This document shows, piece after piece, positions 1 through 11,400 of a stretch of DNA of 64,000 nt; within the stretch, counting starts at the first letter, position 1; each line of letters begins with the position of its first letter. A program made the translations under genes and the position numbers. Below the pieces are notes generated by a model, which did no database searches, had not been told where the DNA came from, and worked only from the letters and a program-made list of their open reading frames with translations. The DNA is from Ariolimax columbianus (Eukaryota; Mollusca; Gastropoda; Stylommatophora; Arionidae), in contig JAVGWX010000004.1 in assembly GCA_036924085.1 (NCBI GenBank), positions 11,101,916-11,165,915 on the forward strand. Reading direction: 5' to 3'.

Positions 1-190
1 CCGAAGATGCTGGGTTCGATCCCCATCACAGCACCGGCCGTTACCCTGGGGAAGCAAACCCTTAGTAAATGCAGGAGGAAGCAGACCCTTACATAAAATG
101 CATGCTGAAGTCGGATGCACTGGGCCGACAGGCGCAAAATAAAAACAAAGTGCAACGTACACCGCCTTGGGGATTAGAAAAATAAGGCGA
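1..190 (+). repeat. tRNA-derived SINE, family A, 5' end cut by window edge
   Basis: The start lies inside the tRNA-like head: a box-B-like GGTTCGATCCC is visible at 14-24. It is followed by the family A body and a tail ending near AATAAGGCGAAC. The same body recurs at 21.6, 25.4, 31.1, 41.0 and 61.1 kb. The box A half is missing because the window begins here. Confidence 0.85.
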
Positions 191-269
191 ACACCAAAGA
201 AAAATAAAAAATTATGATTTGTCTGTTCTGTGAATTTTCAGATTCTGTGAATATAAAGATCATGTCACG

Positions 270-577
270 AACGTAAAAATACGTCAGAGAGTTGAAGACG
301 CTATTGGTCCTATCAAAAGACGAAAGATGGCCTGGTGCGGGCACGTCGCGGGGTCCAACAGAATTACCAACTCGATACTCTTTGGTTCTGGACCGGGACA
401 GAGAGGGCGAGGACGTCCAAAGAAGAGATGGGTAAACAACATCACTGAGTGGTCAGGTCTTCGTCCCGGTGAGATACGACAGGCGGCGACAGACAGAGAG
501 GGATGGCATGGGATTTTGGGAGTGTCTTCATGTGTGCCCCAACGACCTGATGGGTTACGGGATGAACTGAACTGAAC
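270..577 (+). pseudogene. RTE-like LINE, 3' terminal fragment
   Basis: The frame at 327-575 encodes the C-terminal tail of a LINE reverse transcriptase protein: a WCGHV motif, then the basic RGRGRPKKRW stretch, a WSGL segment, and a final PQRPDGLRDE-like end. This order is typical of RTE-like ORF2 C-termini. The copy is truncated at its 5' side and ends in a short (TGAAC)n tail. The reverse transcriptase core is absent, so it cannot be autonomous. Confidence 0.8.
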
Positions 578-644
578 GTGCCATATGTTTAATACTGGTG
601 GAATTGTACAAAGTTTCTAATTTCTGTGAAGTGAACAGGGTCGA

Positions 645-935
645 AGATGCAGCACTGAGAATGAGCTGACAGCAACTAATAAAATGCTGTTTGCATCAGG
701 ACCAGTGACTCATAACTGACCACGACATTATTCCACCTCCAAGTGGTGGCCCTTGAAACAGACTGCAACTATGCAGCCTGGCTAAGCGATTAGGGATCAA
801 AGAGGGAAGGTAATCACGGTCCTAAAAATGCTTCACTGAAATCGAATGTTTCGTGCCAAAAGACGTAGATATCAGAACAACGCTGTAAACTACAACACAA
901 TGTCACAAACGTAATTTTAAGGGTGAAAGCTGAAG
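645..935 (+). repeat. SINE family B, old diverged copy
   Basis: The body follows the family B order: CTCATAACTGAC, a CCACCTCC segment, TGGCTAAG, GGGATCAAAGAGGGAAGG, an AAATGCTT core and CTGTAAACTACAACACAA. Divergence from the younger copies at 16.3 and 52.1 kb is high. Confidence 0.65.
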
Positions 936-944
936 GAGCAGACC

Positions 945-1170
945 AAGATTCTATTCCACCTCCAAGCAAAGGTCAAGGTAACAGGCTGCACTAGTGTGGT
1001 CTGGCTGAGAGAATAGGGATTGCAGTGGGAAGGAAACTAGGTACCCAAAAAAGTCAGCTAAAATTGGATGTGCCGGGCCAAAATTTGCAGATATTGCAGC
1101 TTCCTTGTAAACTACGACAATGTCACAAATGTACTTTTCAGGACAAACGCTGAAGAAGATGGATTGAAGT
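945..1170 (+). repeat. SINE family B, second diverged copy
   Basis: This repeats the order of the preceding copy: CCACCTCCAAG, a TCTGGCTGAGAGAA segment, GGGAAGGAAAC, a diverged core and TTGTAAACTACGACAATG. It ends in GCTGAAGAAGATGG. The two may be an old tandem pair. Confidence 0.6.
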
Positions 1171-1586
1171 GAATAAAGGACAAGGTCACATGTCAAGTTC
1201 GGGTCATCAAGCTATCATAAGAGTTCAGTGTAGTGTCCTTCTAGTGTAGGGTCAGCAAACTATGGTGCTCTGGCCGAATCTGCCTGCCAGCCAAAAATAT
1301 GCAGCCTGCGATCCCAAAACGAAATATTGATTAGTTAGTTGATACAGTCTGTCTATCTTTTCCTGTGCCGCCTCAACACTTTTACTCAGAAAAGCCAAGT
1401 CATCTGTGACGGTAAAATCTTCTGTCTTAGAATCTGTTCAATTTATGCCTAAATGTCTGTTGCGAGCATAGTTGCAACTCCTAACAATAATTCAAGCATA
1501 TATTTTACACATGTTGTAGAATTGCATGATCTTTAATAAATGGTATATATTCGTATGTATACATTTGTCTGTCTGTTTGTATGTGT
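1171..1586. other. Unannotated AT-rich stretch
   Basis: I see no coding frame or repeat boundary here beyond weak similarity to family B around 1,240-1,320. Confidence 0.5.
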
Positions 1587-1691
1587 GTATATACATACGT
1601 TTGAATATTATTACCTGAATTTATTAGCTACAGATAAATGTGGCCTATAGCTAATAAATTCAGGTAATAATATTCAAACGTATGTATATAC
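1587..1691. repeat. Perfect 44-bp inverted repeat with 17-bp loop
   Basis: The arm at 1,587-1,630 is the exact reverse complement of 1,648-1,691. The loop carries CAGATAAATGTGGCC, and the same 15 bases follow the right arm at 1,691-1,705, directly at the 5' junction of the RTE insertion. It is therefore a fold-back duplication at an integration junction rather than a transposon with terminal repeats. Confidence 0.95.
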
Positions 1692-1705
1692 AGATAAATG
1701 TGGCC

Positions 1706-3826
1706 CACATCCTTGATGGCCAGGATCCTATTTGGTTCCCCCACTCTGTCTAGCTCACATATGGCTCCTAGAGTCTGCCTGTGTACGGCAGGCCCATCCC
1801 CCGGGCAACGGCTTTAGCTGGCCGGCTAAACTACGTGAGTGAAATGACAAGAAGGGGAGTCCACCCCTGACAAGGTCACACAGCTGCTGGTGGAAGAGGC
1901 GGAAGATCGACCTGTGCGACAACGACTCTGAAAGCGGGAGCTGGAAACGCCTGGTATCGGGCTAAGGGCGCACCAGAGACCATAGTTGGTAAGCGGCCAG
2001 AACAACGTTCAGAAAGCAATGGCAAACTACTGGATGTAAAACGCCAAGAAACTTATGACAGTCGAGAAAAACGAAACTCAAAGATCTGATGGTGAGGCCC
2101 TTAGGCCAGGCAGATCATCGACGTCAACTGGGGAAGAGGCCGATTTCAGAGTCAGTACAAGTAATAGAGATGACGGCCTAAAGCCTGACTGTATTACAGT
2201 GGACAACTCTGAAATGGGACTAAAAACAAAACTAAGAATAGGCACCTGGAACGTCAGGAGCCTATACCAGGGCAAGTTGTTCATGATTGGAAGAGAAATG
2301 GAGAGAACCAAGATAGGGATTCTTGAAGTCTCTGAGCACAGATGGGCCGGTCAAGGGCACTGTACCAGCTCCTCAGGAGAAACATTCATATACTCTGGGA
2401 TGGACAAGGGCATGTGCTTGAGTCTATCACAAGCTATGTAAACAGATATGGCACAGTGCAGAGTGGCCAGAAGCATGGAAGAAATCACTTTATATTCCTC
2501 TCCCCAAAACAGGCAACCTGAAGCTGTGCACGAACTGCCGAACTATTGCGCTGATCAGCCATGCTAGCAAGATACTCTTGCGGATCCTGTTAAGAAGGAA
2601 AGAGAAAAGGTTTGAATCTGAAATTCATGTAGTCCAGGCAGGTTTTAGGAAAGACAGAGGGACCCGGGACCACATATTCAATTTAAGGAATATCTATGAA
2701 AAAGGGAAGAGTTTAATGTAGACCTGTACACATATTTTATTGATTACACTAAGGCCTTCGACACGGTAAAACGTCAAAATCTGTGGAGAATCATGGGGGA
2801 AATGGGGTTTCCTTTGCACATGATCCATCTCATTGAAACATTATACCAAGATCAACAAGCCGCTGTCCGAGTATCTGGGCAAACATCAGATTGGTTTGCA
2901 GTACAAAAGGGAGTCCGACAGGGATGTATACTCTCACCTTATCTGTACAACATATATGCGGAATGTATAATGAGAAATGTTCGAGAAGATGTGAACATTG
3001 AAGGTTTCGACTCATTTACAATTGGGGGGTACGAGATTCCAGAGTTACGATATGCAGATGACACAGTGATACTATCAAGAAGTGCAGAAGGGCTAGAGCA
3101 GCTATTTTCAGCCGTTAATGGACATAGTAAAGATCAAAACCTGTTCATAAACATAAATAAAACAAAGATAATGACCACCGACAAAATACAATGTCAACAT
3201 AAATTTACAGTGGGTGGTGAGGAAATAGATCAGGTCACACATTTTGAATATCTGGGCTCCAGAATTGACAAAAATGGTGACTGCTCGAAAGAAATCAGAA
3301 GAAGACTAGCTATGGCAATGCAGAGACTAAACAGCCTGAAGAAATTATGGCAGGGCACCAACAAAATGATAAAAGTAAAAGTCTTGAGAGCCTGTGTTTT
3401 TCCTGTGGCAGCTTATGGCTGTGAATCATGGACGATTACCAAAACTTCTAGACAAAGAATCGAATCCTTCGAGTCAAAATGTTACAGAATGATCCTCAGA
3501 ATACTCTGAACAGAGAAAAAAACAAATGCAGACATTCTGCAAGAGTTGAGGATAGAAGAGAACTGGTTTATCAATTCCATTTTGGCTAGAAAATGCAAGT
3601 TCTTTGGTCACATCAAGAGACACAATGGTCTTGAGAGAACGGTGATGGACGGTATGGTGCCAGGCAAAAGAGGAAGGGGTAGACCAAGAAGACGAGGGCA
3701 CCAAGATATCCAGGAATGCCTGAGTATGACTGTGGCGGAGGCTGGTGTTTTGGCAAGGGAACAAGTTTCTTTCAGACAGACTGTGATGGAAGCGACGTTC
3801 TACAAAGGACCTGCTACATGATGATG
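1706..3826 (+). mobile_element. RTE-type LINE, internally deleted, 10-bp TSD
   Basis: The element is bounded by a direct repeat AAATGTGGCC (1,696-1,705 and 3,827-3,836) and ends in an ATGATG tail, as RTE elements often do. The 5' part is a GC-rich leader. A frame from 2,055 reaches an AP-endonuclease start (GTWNVRSLY near 2,240, then the SEHRW segment near 2,332). The endonuclease stops near 2,411, where the sequence jumps into the reverse transcriptase domain. An internal deletion has thus removed the rest of the endonuclease and the linker. It is non-autonomous. Confidence 0.88.
2455..3820 (+). pseudogene. RTE-type reverse transcriptase, broken
   Basis: This is the reverse transcriptase part of the deleted RTE element. 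The first part (about 2,460-2,715) encodes the fingers region (a PLPKTGNLK motif, then QAGFRKDRGTRD), followed by stops or a shift. The frame at 2,793-3,509 holds the palm, with GVRQGCILSPYLYN and the catalytic YADD near 3,050, then a thumb with YGCESW. A stop near 3,508 separates it from the basic C-terminal tail at 3,546-3,821 (KRGRGRPRRRG). The catalytic aspartates are present but the frame is broken in several places. The family copies new DNA from its own RNA at a nicked target; this copy cannot. Confidence 0.85.
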
Positions 3827-4036
3827 AAATGTGGCCTCGGCACCTGTCCTTGTGTTTGATGTTAATTTCATAAGCCAGTCTATGGTCAGTAAGATAAGGA
3901 CATGAGACAACAAGAATGTTTGTTATCCTCCAATTAGTCCACGATTTGTCAAGGGCTCTATTAATGTCCAATCATGCAGAACTAGCATTTTATTACTTCA
4001 AATGTTTTTAATCGCTAATGGACTTTTGCAGCTCTC

Positions 4037-4197
4037 TTCTTCTTCTGCGTTCGTTCTCAGTCTCCCACTATTAAGCCCTGAACAGAGCTTTGCAATTTAG
4101 CAGATATAGTCAAGAGAACAGAATGTGTTGTGTCACTAGTTTACAGCTTTACTTCGATTATTTGCACCTTTAGGTCGGACACATCCATCTTCTGCAG
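4037..4197 (-). repeat. SINE family B, 5'-truncated, 10-bp TSD
   Basis: This is the 3' half of family B, starting on the plus strand with TTCTTCTTCTGCGTTCG (the reverse of the tail) and running to the core. TGCAGCTCTC occurs on both sides (4,027-4,036 and 4,198-4,207). The tail ACGCAGAAGAAGAAG is nearly the same as the 3' end of the RNase-H LINE at 8.4 kb. Confidence 0.9.
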
Positions 4198-4207
4198 TGC
4201 AGCTCTC

Positions 4208-4735
4208 TAAAGTGTCCCACCAACCAGTTTATGGTACAACCTTACTTCTGCAAGGTTTAGCCATATTTTGCCAGACTTTTGTTATTTTTGCAGAAGTACA
4301 TTTATACAATTGACTTGTAAGATTGTGTTTTTTTTAAATACAAATGTGTGCTCAAGTTTGTTGATTTCAGATGGGTTTTTTTCCTTCAGGTCTACATCAG
4401 ATGTTCAGTCCACTGCAATATTGGTAAGTCTTGATGCTTCTGGTACAATTTTAGCAATATCTTGTAATTTTTTTAAATAATAACTTTTATTTGTAAACAA
4501 CATTTGTATAATTATATAATGATGGTGTTTTTCACATTACTACAACTCACATGGGAGATTTATAGGTCAGTATTTGATAAAAGCTGAAATCTTACCACAT
4601 TAGGCTTGGCATGATGTTGGTAATGCAAGTGGTTCCACCAGGAGGGAGATGCTCCCTGGAGAAAATAAATATGTGAAGCTAGGAACAATGTTTGATAATA
4701 TGAGAAAATGTACTCATTCAAACTATAAACACAAC
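4208..4735. other. Unannotated AT-rich stretch
   Basis: I recognise no gene or repeat here. Short open frames look like chance. Confidence 0.5.
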
Positions 4736-6165
4736 TTAACTTAACTTAACTTAACTTAACTTAACATCTTTATACTGGTTTAGAAGACCCTGCAGAGTCT
4801 GTATACAACCAGTTACATTTACATCACCTTGCTCTAAAATCTATGCGCATCCAGTTTATTCTTAAATGCATTAACTGTCCCTGCCTCCACTACCTCCCCT
4901 GGCAATGCATTCCAAGCAGACACCACTCTCTGACTAAAAAAATATTTCCTAATATCTAACCTGGACCTCTCTTTAATCAGCTTGTAGCTATGCCCTCGTG
5001 TTATTGTAGGTGGCTGTATTTTAAAAAACTTGTTATAGTCTAATTTATCGATTCCTCTGATCATCTTATAAACCTGTATTAAGTCACCACGAATTCTTCA
5101 CTCTTCGAGACACTGTAGGCCCGTTTTTCTGAGACGTTCCTCATAACTGTAATTCTGGAATCCCACTATCATCTTTGTCGCTCTTTTTTGTATTCTTTCT
5201 AGCATGTTTATGTCCCCTCTATGATAAGGACTCCACACCTGTACACAGTACTCCAATCTAGGTCTAACTAAAGCTTTATACAGTTTGACGATCACTTCCT
5301 TGCTCCTATGTTTAATATTTCTTTTTATCATACCTAACATTGCATTTGCCTTTTTCACTGCTACCTTAACTTGCTCACTCACCTTTCCTGTATGATCTAT
5401 TATAACCCCTAGGTCCCTTTCCTTATCTATCTTTCTAATATTGTTTTCTCCCATTCTGTAATTATGTTCCATATTGGATCTACCCATGTGGATGACTGTA
5501 CATTTATCTACATTAAACTCCATTTGCCAGCTTACAGACCATTCTCGAATTTTATCTAAATCCGACATCAATATATCCACTTCCGCTTTAGATGAGACAC
5601 TACTGCATAGTTTTGTGTCATCAGCAAATTTTGCAATCATGGATCTCATATCAATGTCCAAATCATTTATATATATCAAGAACAAAATTGGTCCCAAAAC
5701 CGAGCCCTGTGGCACACCACTTTTCACTTCACTCCACTCAGAGTACTCCTTATTTATGCCCACCCTCTGCCATCTTCCCGTTAACCAATTTTCAATCCAT
5801 TTGGCAACTTTGCCACCTATTCCATGTGATTTTAACTTTCGAAATAATCTTTGATGAGGTACTCTATCAAAGGCCTTTGCAAAGTCTAGATAAATAACAT
5901 CCACTGGCTCCCCTTTATCTATGATTTTAGTAACCTCCTCCATGAAATCTAATAGATTTGTTAAGCATGATTTCCCTCTAGTAAACCCATGCTGACTATT
6001 TCTAATTAGATTAAATTTGTCTAAATGCATTACAATGTTTTCTTTGATTATTGACTCTAACAATTTACAGACTATGCTCGTTAAACTCACCGGTCTATAA
6101 TTTGCCGGATCTGATTTTTTGCCTTTTTTGAATAAGGGGATCACTCCTACAGTCATTTATGTTTT
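4736..6165 (-). mobile_element. CR1-like LINE, 5'-truncated, with (TTAAG)n tail
   Basis: On the minus strand the element starts inside the reverse transcriptase fingers (GVIPLFKKGKKSDPANYRP) near 6,156 and ends in five to six TTAAG units at 4,736-4,765. A short 3' UTR carries CTTCTAAACCAGTATAAAG, which also marks the copies at 7.4, 8.2, 16.2, 16.7, 51.4 and 62.3 kb. It has no endonuclease. This is the best-preserved member of the family in the window. Confidence 0.88.
4834..6156 (-). pseudogene. CR1-like reverse transcriptase with one in-frame stop
   Basis: The frame encodes 352 residues, then a single TGA (5,098-5,100), then 87 more residues in the same frame. Visible motifs are LDFAKAFDRVPH (palm aspartate), GVPQGSVLGPILFLIYIND, the catalytic FADDTKL, a YLGV-type region seen as RDLGVIID, and a C-terminal VRPRLEYC..VWSPY segment. 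The CR1/jockey-type assignment rests on these motif spellings. Only the one nonsense codon and the 5' truncation are visible, so the copy is fairly young. Its product would copy element RNA at a nicked target, but the endonuclease is missing. Confidence 0.85.
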
Positions 6166-7419
6166 ACTGTTCCCTCTCTCTATTTCTTAATCTAGTCTTT
6201 GTCAATGACATCAAACTAACTTACTATTTCAACCATTCTGCTAAAGCTTTCCTGTATTCTGGGTGCATTAACTATCAATTTAGTTCAAAACAGCTGTTGC
6301 AACTTTAAAAAAAACAACAACAAAAAACACACTAATAACATCGACACAAAAGTGACAGAACTTTCAGAAAGGCAATAACTATCAAATTGAAAACTACTAC
6401 ATACGCCTTGCATGAGTTTAATTTTTACATAAGCACTGGTGAAAAAATGTGCCCGAGGCATTGTCTGTCGCTTTTATCAGACTGAATTTACATTTCACGG
6501 CGGATATTTTTTTCAAATCGTTGTAATCATAGATAGACAACCAAACTACCATAGAAATAGGCTGAAAATACTACTCTTTTCATTATAGAGTTCCACTTCT
6601 GTCCTGTCAGGTTAAAAACAATGGTGATTTTGAAATTTATTTGAAAAGTTTTCTTCCGTTTTTCTCTTGGATATGAAGATTCGCCCCTTATTGAGAATGG
6701 GGAAAGTTAAGTTTCTGCAACAGGTTTTTTTTTTAGGTAGATCTATTTAGTTTGTTTATTTAGATACAATAAATACGTTTGTAGTGGAAACAGATGCTGA
6801 TTTTGTAAACATTGATTATCCATCCTTTGTTGGAAAAACGTTTCTACACACCAAAGACGCCAAAAACAGTAAGTCTATACGATTGTGCTGTTTTTCAACA
6901 CTATCACCTTCATCTTCTTGTATCTCAGAAACTAGCACTCACACAATAAAAACAATAACACGTTCTTTATTCATTTATTTCTCTACACACAACAAAATCA
7001 TATCTAAAGACCAACGAATAAAAAGGTCAACAACCATAATAAAATGTGACGTGCTGAAAAAATAATGTGGCAGCACAAAGGCTAAAACAAAGTTCACTAA
7101 TTAATAATCAAACCTGTCATGATGGATTTTAAAATATTCAATTCATTCTTCTCGTCTTTGGATTTGCTTGGTAAGAAAACCATAATTACTTTTCTTAAAT
7201 ATTAATTTTTTATGACTGGGGTATATTGCTACATGAATCCTTCAAACTTCTTCAAGCTTATGTGACTGGATTAAACCACAGATGACATAATCATCATCAT
7301 CATCATCACACTATTAAAAGACATGCACTTTGTTCAACCAAGTGAATAATCTTCCCCTTGTCATTGACTGAGAATGAACCAACAGCTCAGCAGAACTAGT
7401 TGTCAACATCAAGGCTACA
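6166..7419. other. No gene seen; AT-rich, one ATC microsatellite
   Basis: There is no recognised coding frame. A (ATC)n tract lies near 7,289-7,308. The 93-residue frame at 6,784-7,065 shows no family I know and is rich in Ser, Thr and Lys, as expected of chance AT-rich frames. Confidence 0.5.
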
Positions 7420-7516
7420 GATGCGCATAGCTTTTAGAGCAAGGTGATGTAAATGAAACTGGTTGTATACAGACTCTGCAGGGTCTTCTAAACCAGTATA
7501 AAGACGTTAAGTTAAG
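7420..7516 (+). repeat. CR1-like LINE, 3'-end fragment
   Basis: It contains GCGCATAGCTTTTAGAGCAA, the CTGCAGGGTCTTCTAAACCA motif and GTTAAGTTAAG, matching the tail of the 4.7-6.2 kb copy. It is strongly 5'-truncated. Confidence 0.85.
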
Positions 7517-7742
7517 ATGGTGGTTATTGTTACTATGATGATGAAGATAATGATAATAATAATGATGATCGAGGTGGAAGTTCAGAGATGGAGGTAGAGA
7601 ATCACTGCTGATAATGAGAACATGTCTATTAGTGCTCATGGTGACTATTACAATACTAAGCCATGAATACCAAACCCTGAGCTAGCAAATTTAAGACTAT
7701 TATTGGCAAGTGATTATACAAATCTTCATTACTTCCGACATT

Positions 7743-7900
7743 CTTCTTCTTCTGCGTTTGTTCAATCTTCTGCTACCAAGCCCTGAACAGACCTTGGCAA
7801 GTACCAGGATGTAGTCCGGAGAAGGAATGCATTATGTCGCTAGTTTACAGATTGACTGCGATATTTGCTCCTTTCAGTCTGACACATCCGTTTTCAGCAG
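7743..7900 (-). repeat. SINE family B, 5'-truncated, 12-bp TSD
   Basis: The tail appears as TTCTTCTTCTGCG at 7,744-7,756. Flanks ACTTCCGACATT (7,731-7,742) and ACTTCAGACATT (7,901-7,912) match except for one base. It covers the 3' half only. Confidence 0.85.
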
Positions 7901-7912
7901 ACTTCAGACATT

Positions 7913-8237
7913 ATATCCTAACCTATCAAACCTCCAATAACTCCTACCATCCCCATAAAGTTCTCCTATATCTTTCTCCTTATCTTTTACCCACACATAT
8001 AAACATAAATGTAAATAAAATTCTCTTGAGCAAAAAAACAACAATGTTTGTAAAGCTTTCTTATTATACTTCCTTTACAGAAAGTAGAATCAATGTTACA
8101 TACTTTAAGGCTTGCACACAGATAAAGGATGTGGCTCTTCACATCAGATTCTATATATGTCATAGATTAAAAAATTTATATTATAAATAAATAACTTATA
8201 TTATGAAGTATGCAAGAATGATTAAAATGAAAAACTG
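7913..8237. other. Unannotated AT-rich stretch
   Basis: Nothing recognisable between the SINE and the next CR1-like tail. Confidence 0.4.
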
Positions 8238-8438
8238 CAGTTTATAACTTAATTTAACATAACGTTTTTATACTGGTATAGAAGACTTTGCAGTCTGTAA
8301 ACAACCAGTTACCTTTACATTTCCTTGCTCTAAAAGCTATTTTTAAATGCATTAATGGTCCCTGCCTCCACTACTTCATGTGGCAATGCATTCCAAGCAT
8401 TCACCACTCTCTGACTAAAAAAATATTTCCTAATATCT
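8238..8438 (-). repeat. CR1-like LINE 3' fragment, left half of interrupted copy
   Basis: This 3' end of the CR1-like family carries the CTGACTAAAAAAATATTTCC segment seen intact at 4,932-4,953. It breaks at 8,438, and the missing continuation resumes at 15,806. This shows that the 7.35-kb insertion landed inside an older LINE copy. Confidence 0.9.
8425..8438. repeat. Target-site duplication, left copy (14 bp)
   Basis: ATTTCCTAATATCT here equals 15,792-15,805. The uninterrupted relative at 4,945-4,958 has the sequence once, as expected for an empty site. Confidence 0.95.
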
Positions 8439-8463
8439 TCTTCTTCTTCTTCTGCGTACACAG

Positions 8464-11400
8464 TCAGACAGTAACCATTATTTTCTCGAAAAAAGCGGCG
8501 GTCATCCTGAGACTCTCGCCACTACCATAGAGCTTGTCTTGCAGTTCCACTGGCAATGGCCACATCTGCTCTCTCTGATCCTCGTATGTCGGGCAGTTCT
8601 GCAGCAGATGTTCAGTGGTCATTTTACCAGTACCGCACGGGCATTCGTCGGTACACCCTATCTTCAATTTGTTGAAGAGGTGGTACCTCAGTCTGTTGTG
8701 GCCAGTGCGAAGTCTGAAGACAACGACCTGCTCTCTTCGGTTCAACTGGTAATAGGCATCGTTTTTGGTGTAACCAGTATGTTCGGTTTCCCATTTGGAC
8801 ATGTACCTGGCTTTGATAAGCCGTTTTGACTCTTCGTACGTCATACTGGTATCTATTTGTGGTAGCCTTGCACCTTCTTTTGCCAGTCTGTCTGCCTCCT
8901 CGTTGCCTTGGATGTTGCAGTGTGACGGAACCCACTGTACCACTACCCTTTTTGGTGCGGACTGTTGGCACAGTTTGCAGAGTGCTGCTCTTAAGTCATT
9001 AAGCTCAGTGTTTTTCTGGCTTTTTAGCGCTGTGACTACTTCGAGAGCATCTGTCAGCAGGACTATATGGCTCTCATTTTCACTGTGTGTTACCATTTCT
9101 TCCACTGCCGCCCTCAGTGCCTCTGCCTCTGCTCTGAAATTGCTCGTGTACTTACCAGTAGCGAATGACAGTGTTATTTTTCTGCCATTTGGTAGGTTCA
9201 GGAATGCTCCTGCCCCTCCGTTCTGTGTAGTGTTTGTTACAGAACCGTCGGTGTATGCATGGGTCCAGTCCATGCTTGGGTAGCTTTTCGTTATGAAGCT
9301 TAGGGTAGTGTCTCTCCTTTCTTTTTCGGTCTGGCAGTTTTTGTTTGCAATACCTGGTATATTTTCTACCACCTCTGGAAATATATCCTGCCTCCAAGTA
9401 GGTTTTCGTACAGTAGTGATGGGTTTTGGTGTTGTTAGTGCGTTTATGGGATCTTCGTGCATCTTTGCTTTGGCTATTTCTGCAAAGTTTCTCCGCTTTA
9501 GTTTCCCAGTTCCCAAATTGTTTAGCCTCTGGTACATTGGATGGTCCGTCAGTCTTCGGAGTTTCTCTGACTGCAGCTGGGCTCTGCAGTCTCTTCTGTC
9601 GGTCATGGATTGCAGTTTTGTAATCTTTTCAAGTTCTACAATTGGCGTTGACTTCATGCCACCTGTTATGATTCTCATGGCTTGGTTTTGAAGTTTGTTA
9701 ACTTTATCGAAGTTCGCCTTCGCTGCTGTTGTCCATGCCGCGATGCCATACTCGAGAACTGGTCTCACTCTTCCAGTGTACAGTTTCTTTAGTATGCCTT
9801 CGTCTGCTCCCCAGCTTGTGCCAGCAAGTTTCCTCATGATCGCCATTCTTTCTCTGGCTTTCATTCGGTTTCTCTCAATCTGACTTTTCCATGTCATGCG
9901 CCGATCAAATGTGACTCCCAGATAGGTTGGGTTGTCGTTTGGCTGCAGGATTTTGCCATTTAGGCTTAATTTGGTACTTTGGGGTTTTAATGAGAGCGAG
10001 AATATTGTGCACGTGGTTTTCTCCTCGTTTATTTTGACCAGCCATGAGTTCGCCCACTCTTCCAGCGATGTTAGGGCCGTTTGCATCCGATTTCTTGCTA
10101 TGGTGAGATTCTTTTCAGAGGTCCACATAGCCAGATCGTCTGCAAACATTGAGCTATGGACTCTTCTTGGTATATTCTCTGTAATATCGTTTATATATAC
10201 CAGGAAGAGTGTGGGTGACAGTACTCCCCCTTGGGGTACTCCCTGCTCGAGTGTCACCTTTTTGCTCATCTGCCCTTGTACTTGGACTCTGGCCGTTCTT
10301 TGTTTGAGGTAGTGGTTGATCCACTTGTACATCTTCCCACAAACATCACTTCTTCTTAGCTTGACTCTAAGTCCATCCTTCCAGACTTTGTCAAATGCCT
10401 TTTCCAGATCCACCCAAACAGCTACTGTGTGTTTCTGTGCCTGGTAGGCATCTTCTATCTCCTGGGCTATGAGGATGACCTGGTCCTCAGTGGATCTGTG
10501 CTGTCTAAAGCCGGCTTGCTGTGGAATTAGTATTCGTTTTTCTTCCAGATGCCACATCAGTCTGGTGTTTATCATCCGTTCCATCAGCTTGCCGACACAG
10601 CTCAGTAGGCTTATGGGCCTGTATCCATTCGGATCTGTTTTGTCCTTTCCTGTTTTTGGTACTGGTACCAGTATTGCATCTTTCCATGCCTGGGGTACAA
10701 TACCCCTTTTCCAGCTTTGGTTCAGGACTGATAGTAGTTTTTTCTTCGCTGTTTGGCCCAGCCCCATCAGCATTTCGTTTGTTATCCCGTCTTTTCCGGG
10801 AGATTTCCTTCTCTTTAGTGTTCTCATAGCCTCTTCCATTTCGCGCATTGTTAGTTTGGCCATCATGTGCTCTTCAGGAGCCGTATTTATGTTTTCGTGC
10901 CCCTTTAGCTCTTCGCTAATGTCTGTATGCTTATCTGCAGGGACCTCGATGTGGTTTGCTCTGGCATAGTGATCGACAAAGGCGTTTGCGGCTTTCTTAC
11001 CTGTGATCAAGTTCTCGCCTTGCTTGATAGTAATTTGTTTATTTGACGGGGTTTCGTCGTTCATGGCTCTGACTAGCTTCCATAGCTTGTTCCCTTCTTT
11101 GTCCAGGTTTAAACTTTCCGTTTTATTTTTCCAACTTTCTCTTGCTGTTTGCTTGAGAGTGTGTTTGTACTTCGCCGCGGCGGCTTTGAGGGCGATGTTT
11201 GCCTCCACGGATTTTTCTCGTTCTGCCATGTTCCTAGCATTTGTTACTGCATCTTCCACTTTCTGTAACTCATCATTCCAGTAGGGCTTATAGTTTTTCC
11301 TAGCTCCTCTTGGGATGGTTTCAGTGGCGGCTTGCATTATTGCCTTGCTTAGGCTCTCTACCATGGGCTTCATTTTGGTGTTTCGTGTGTTGATGGTTTC

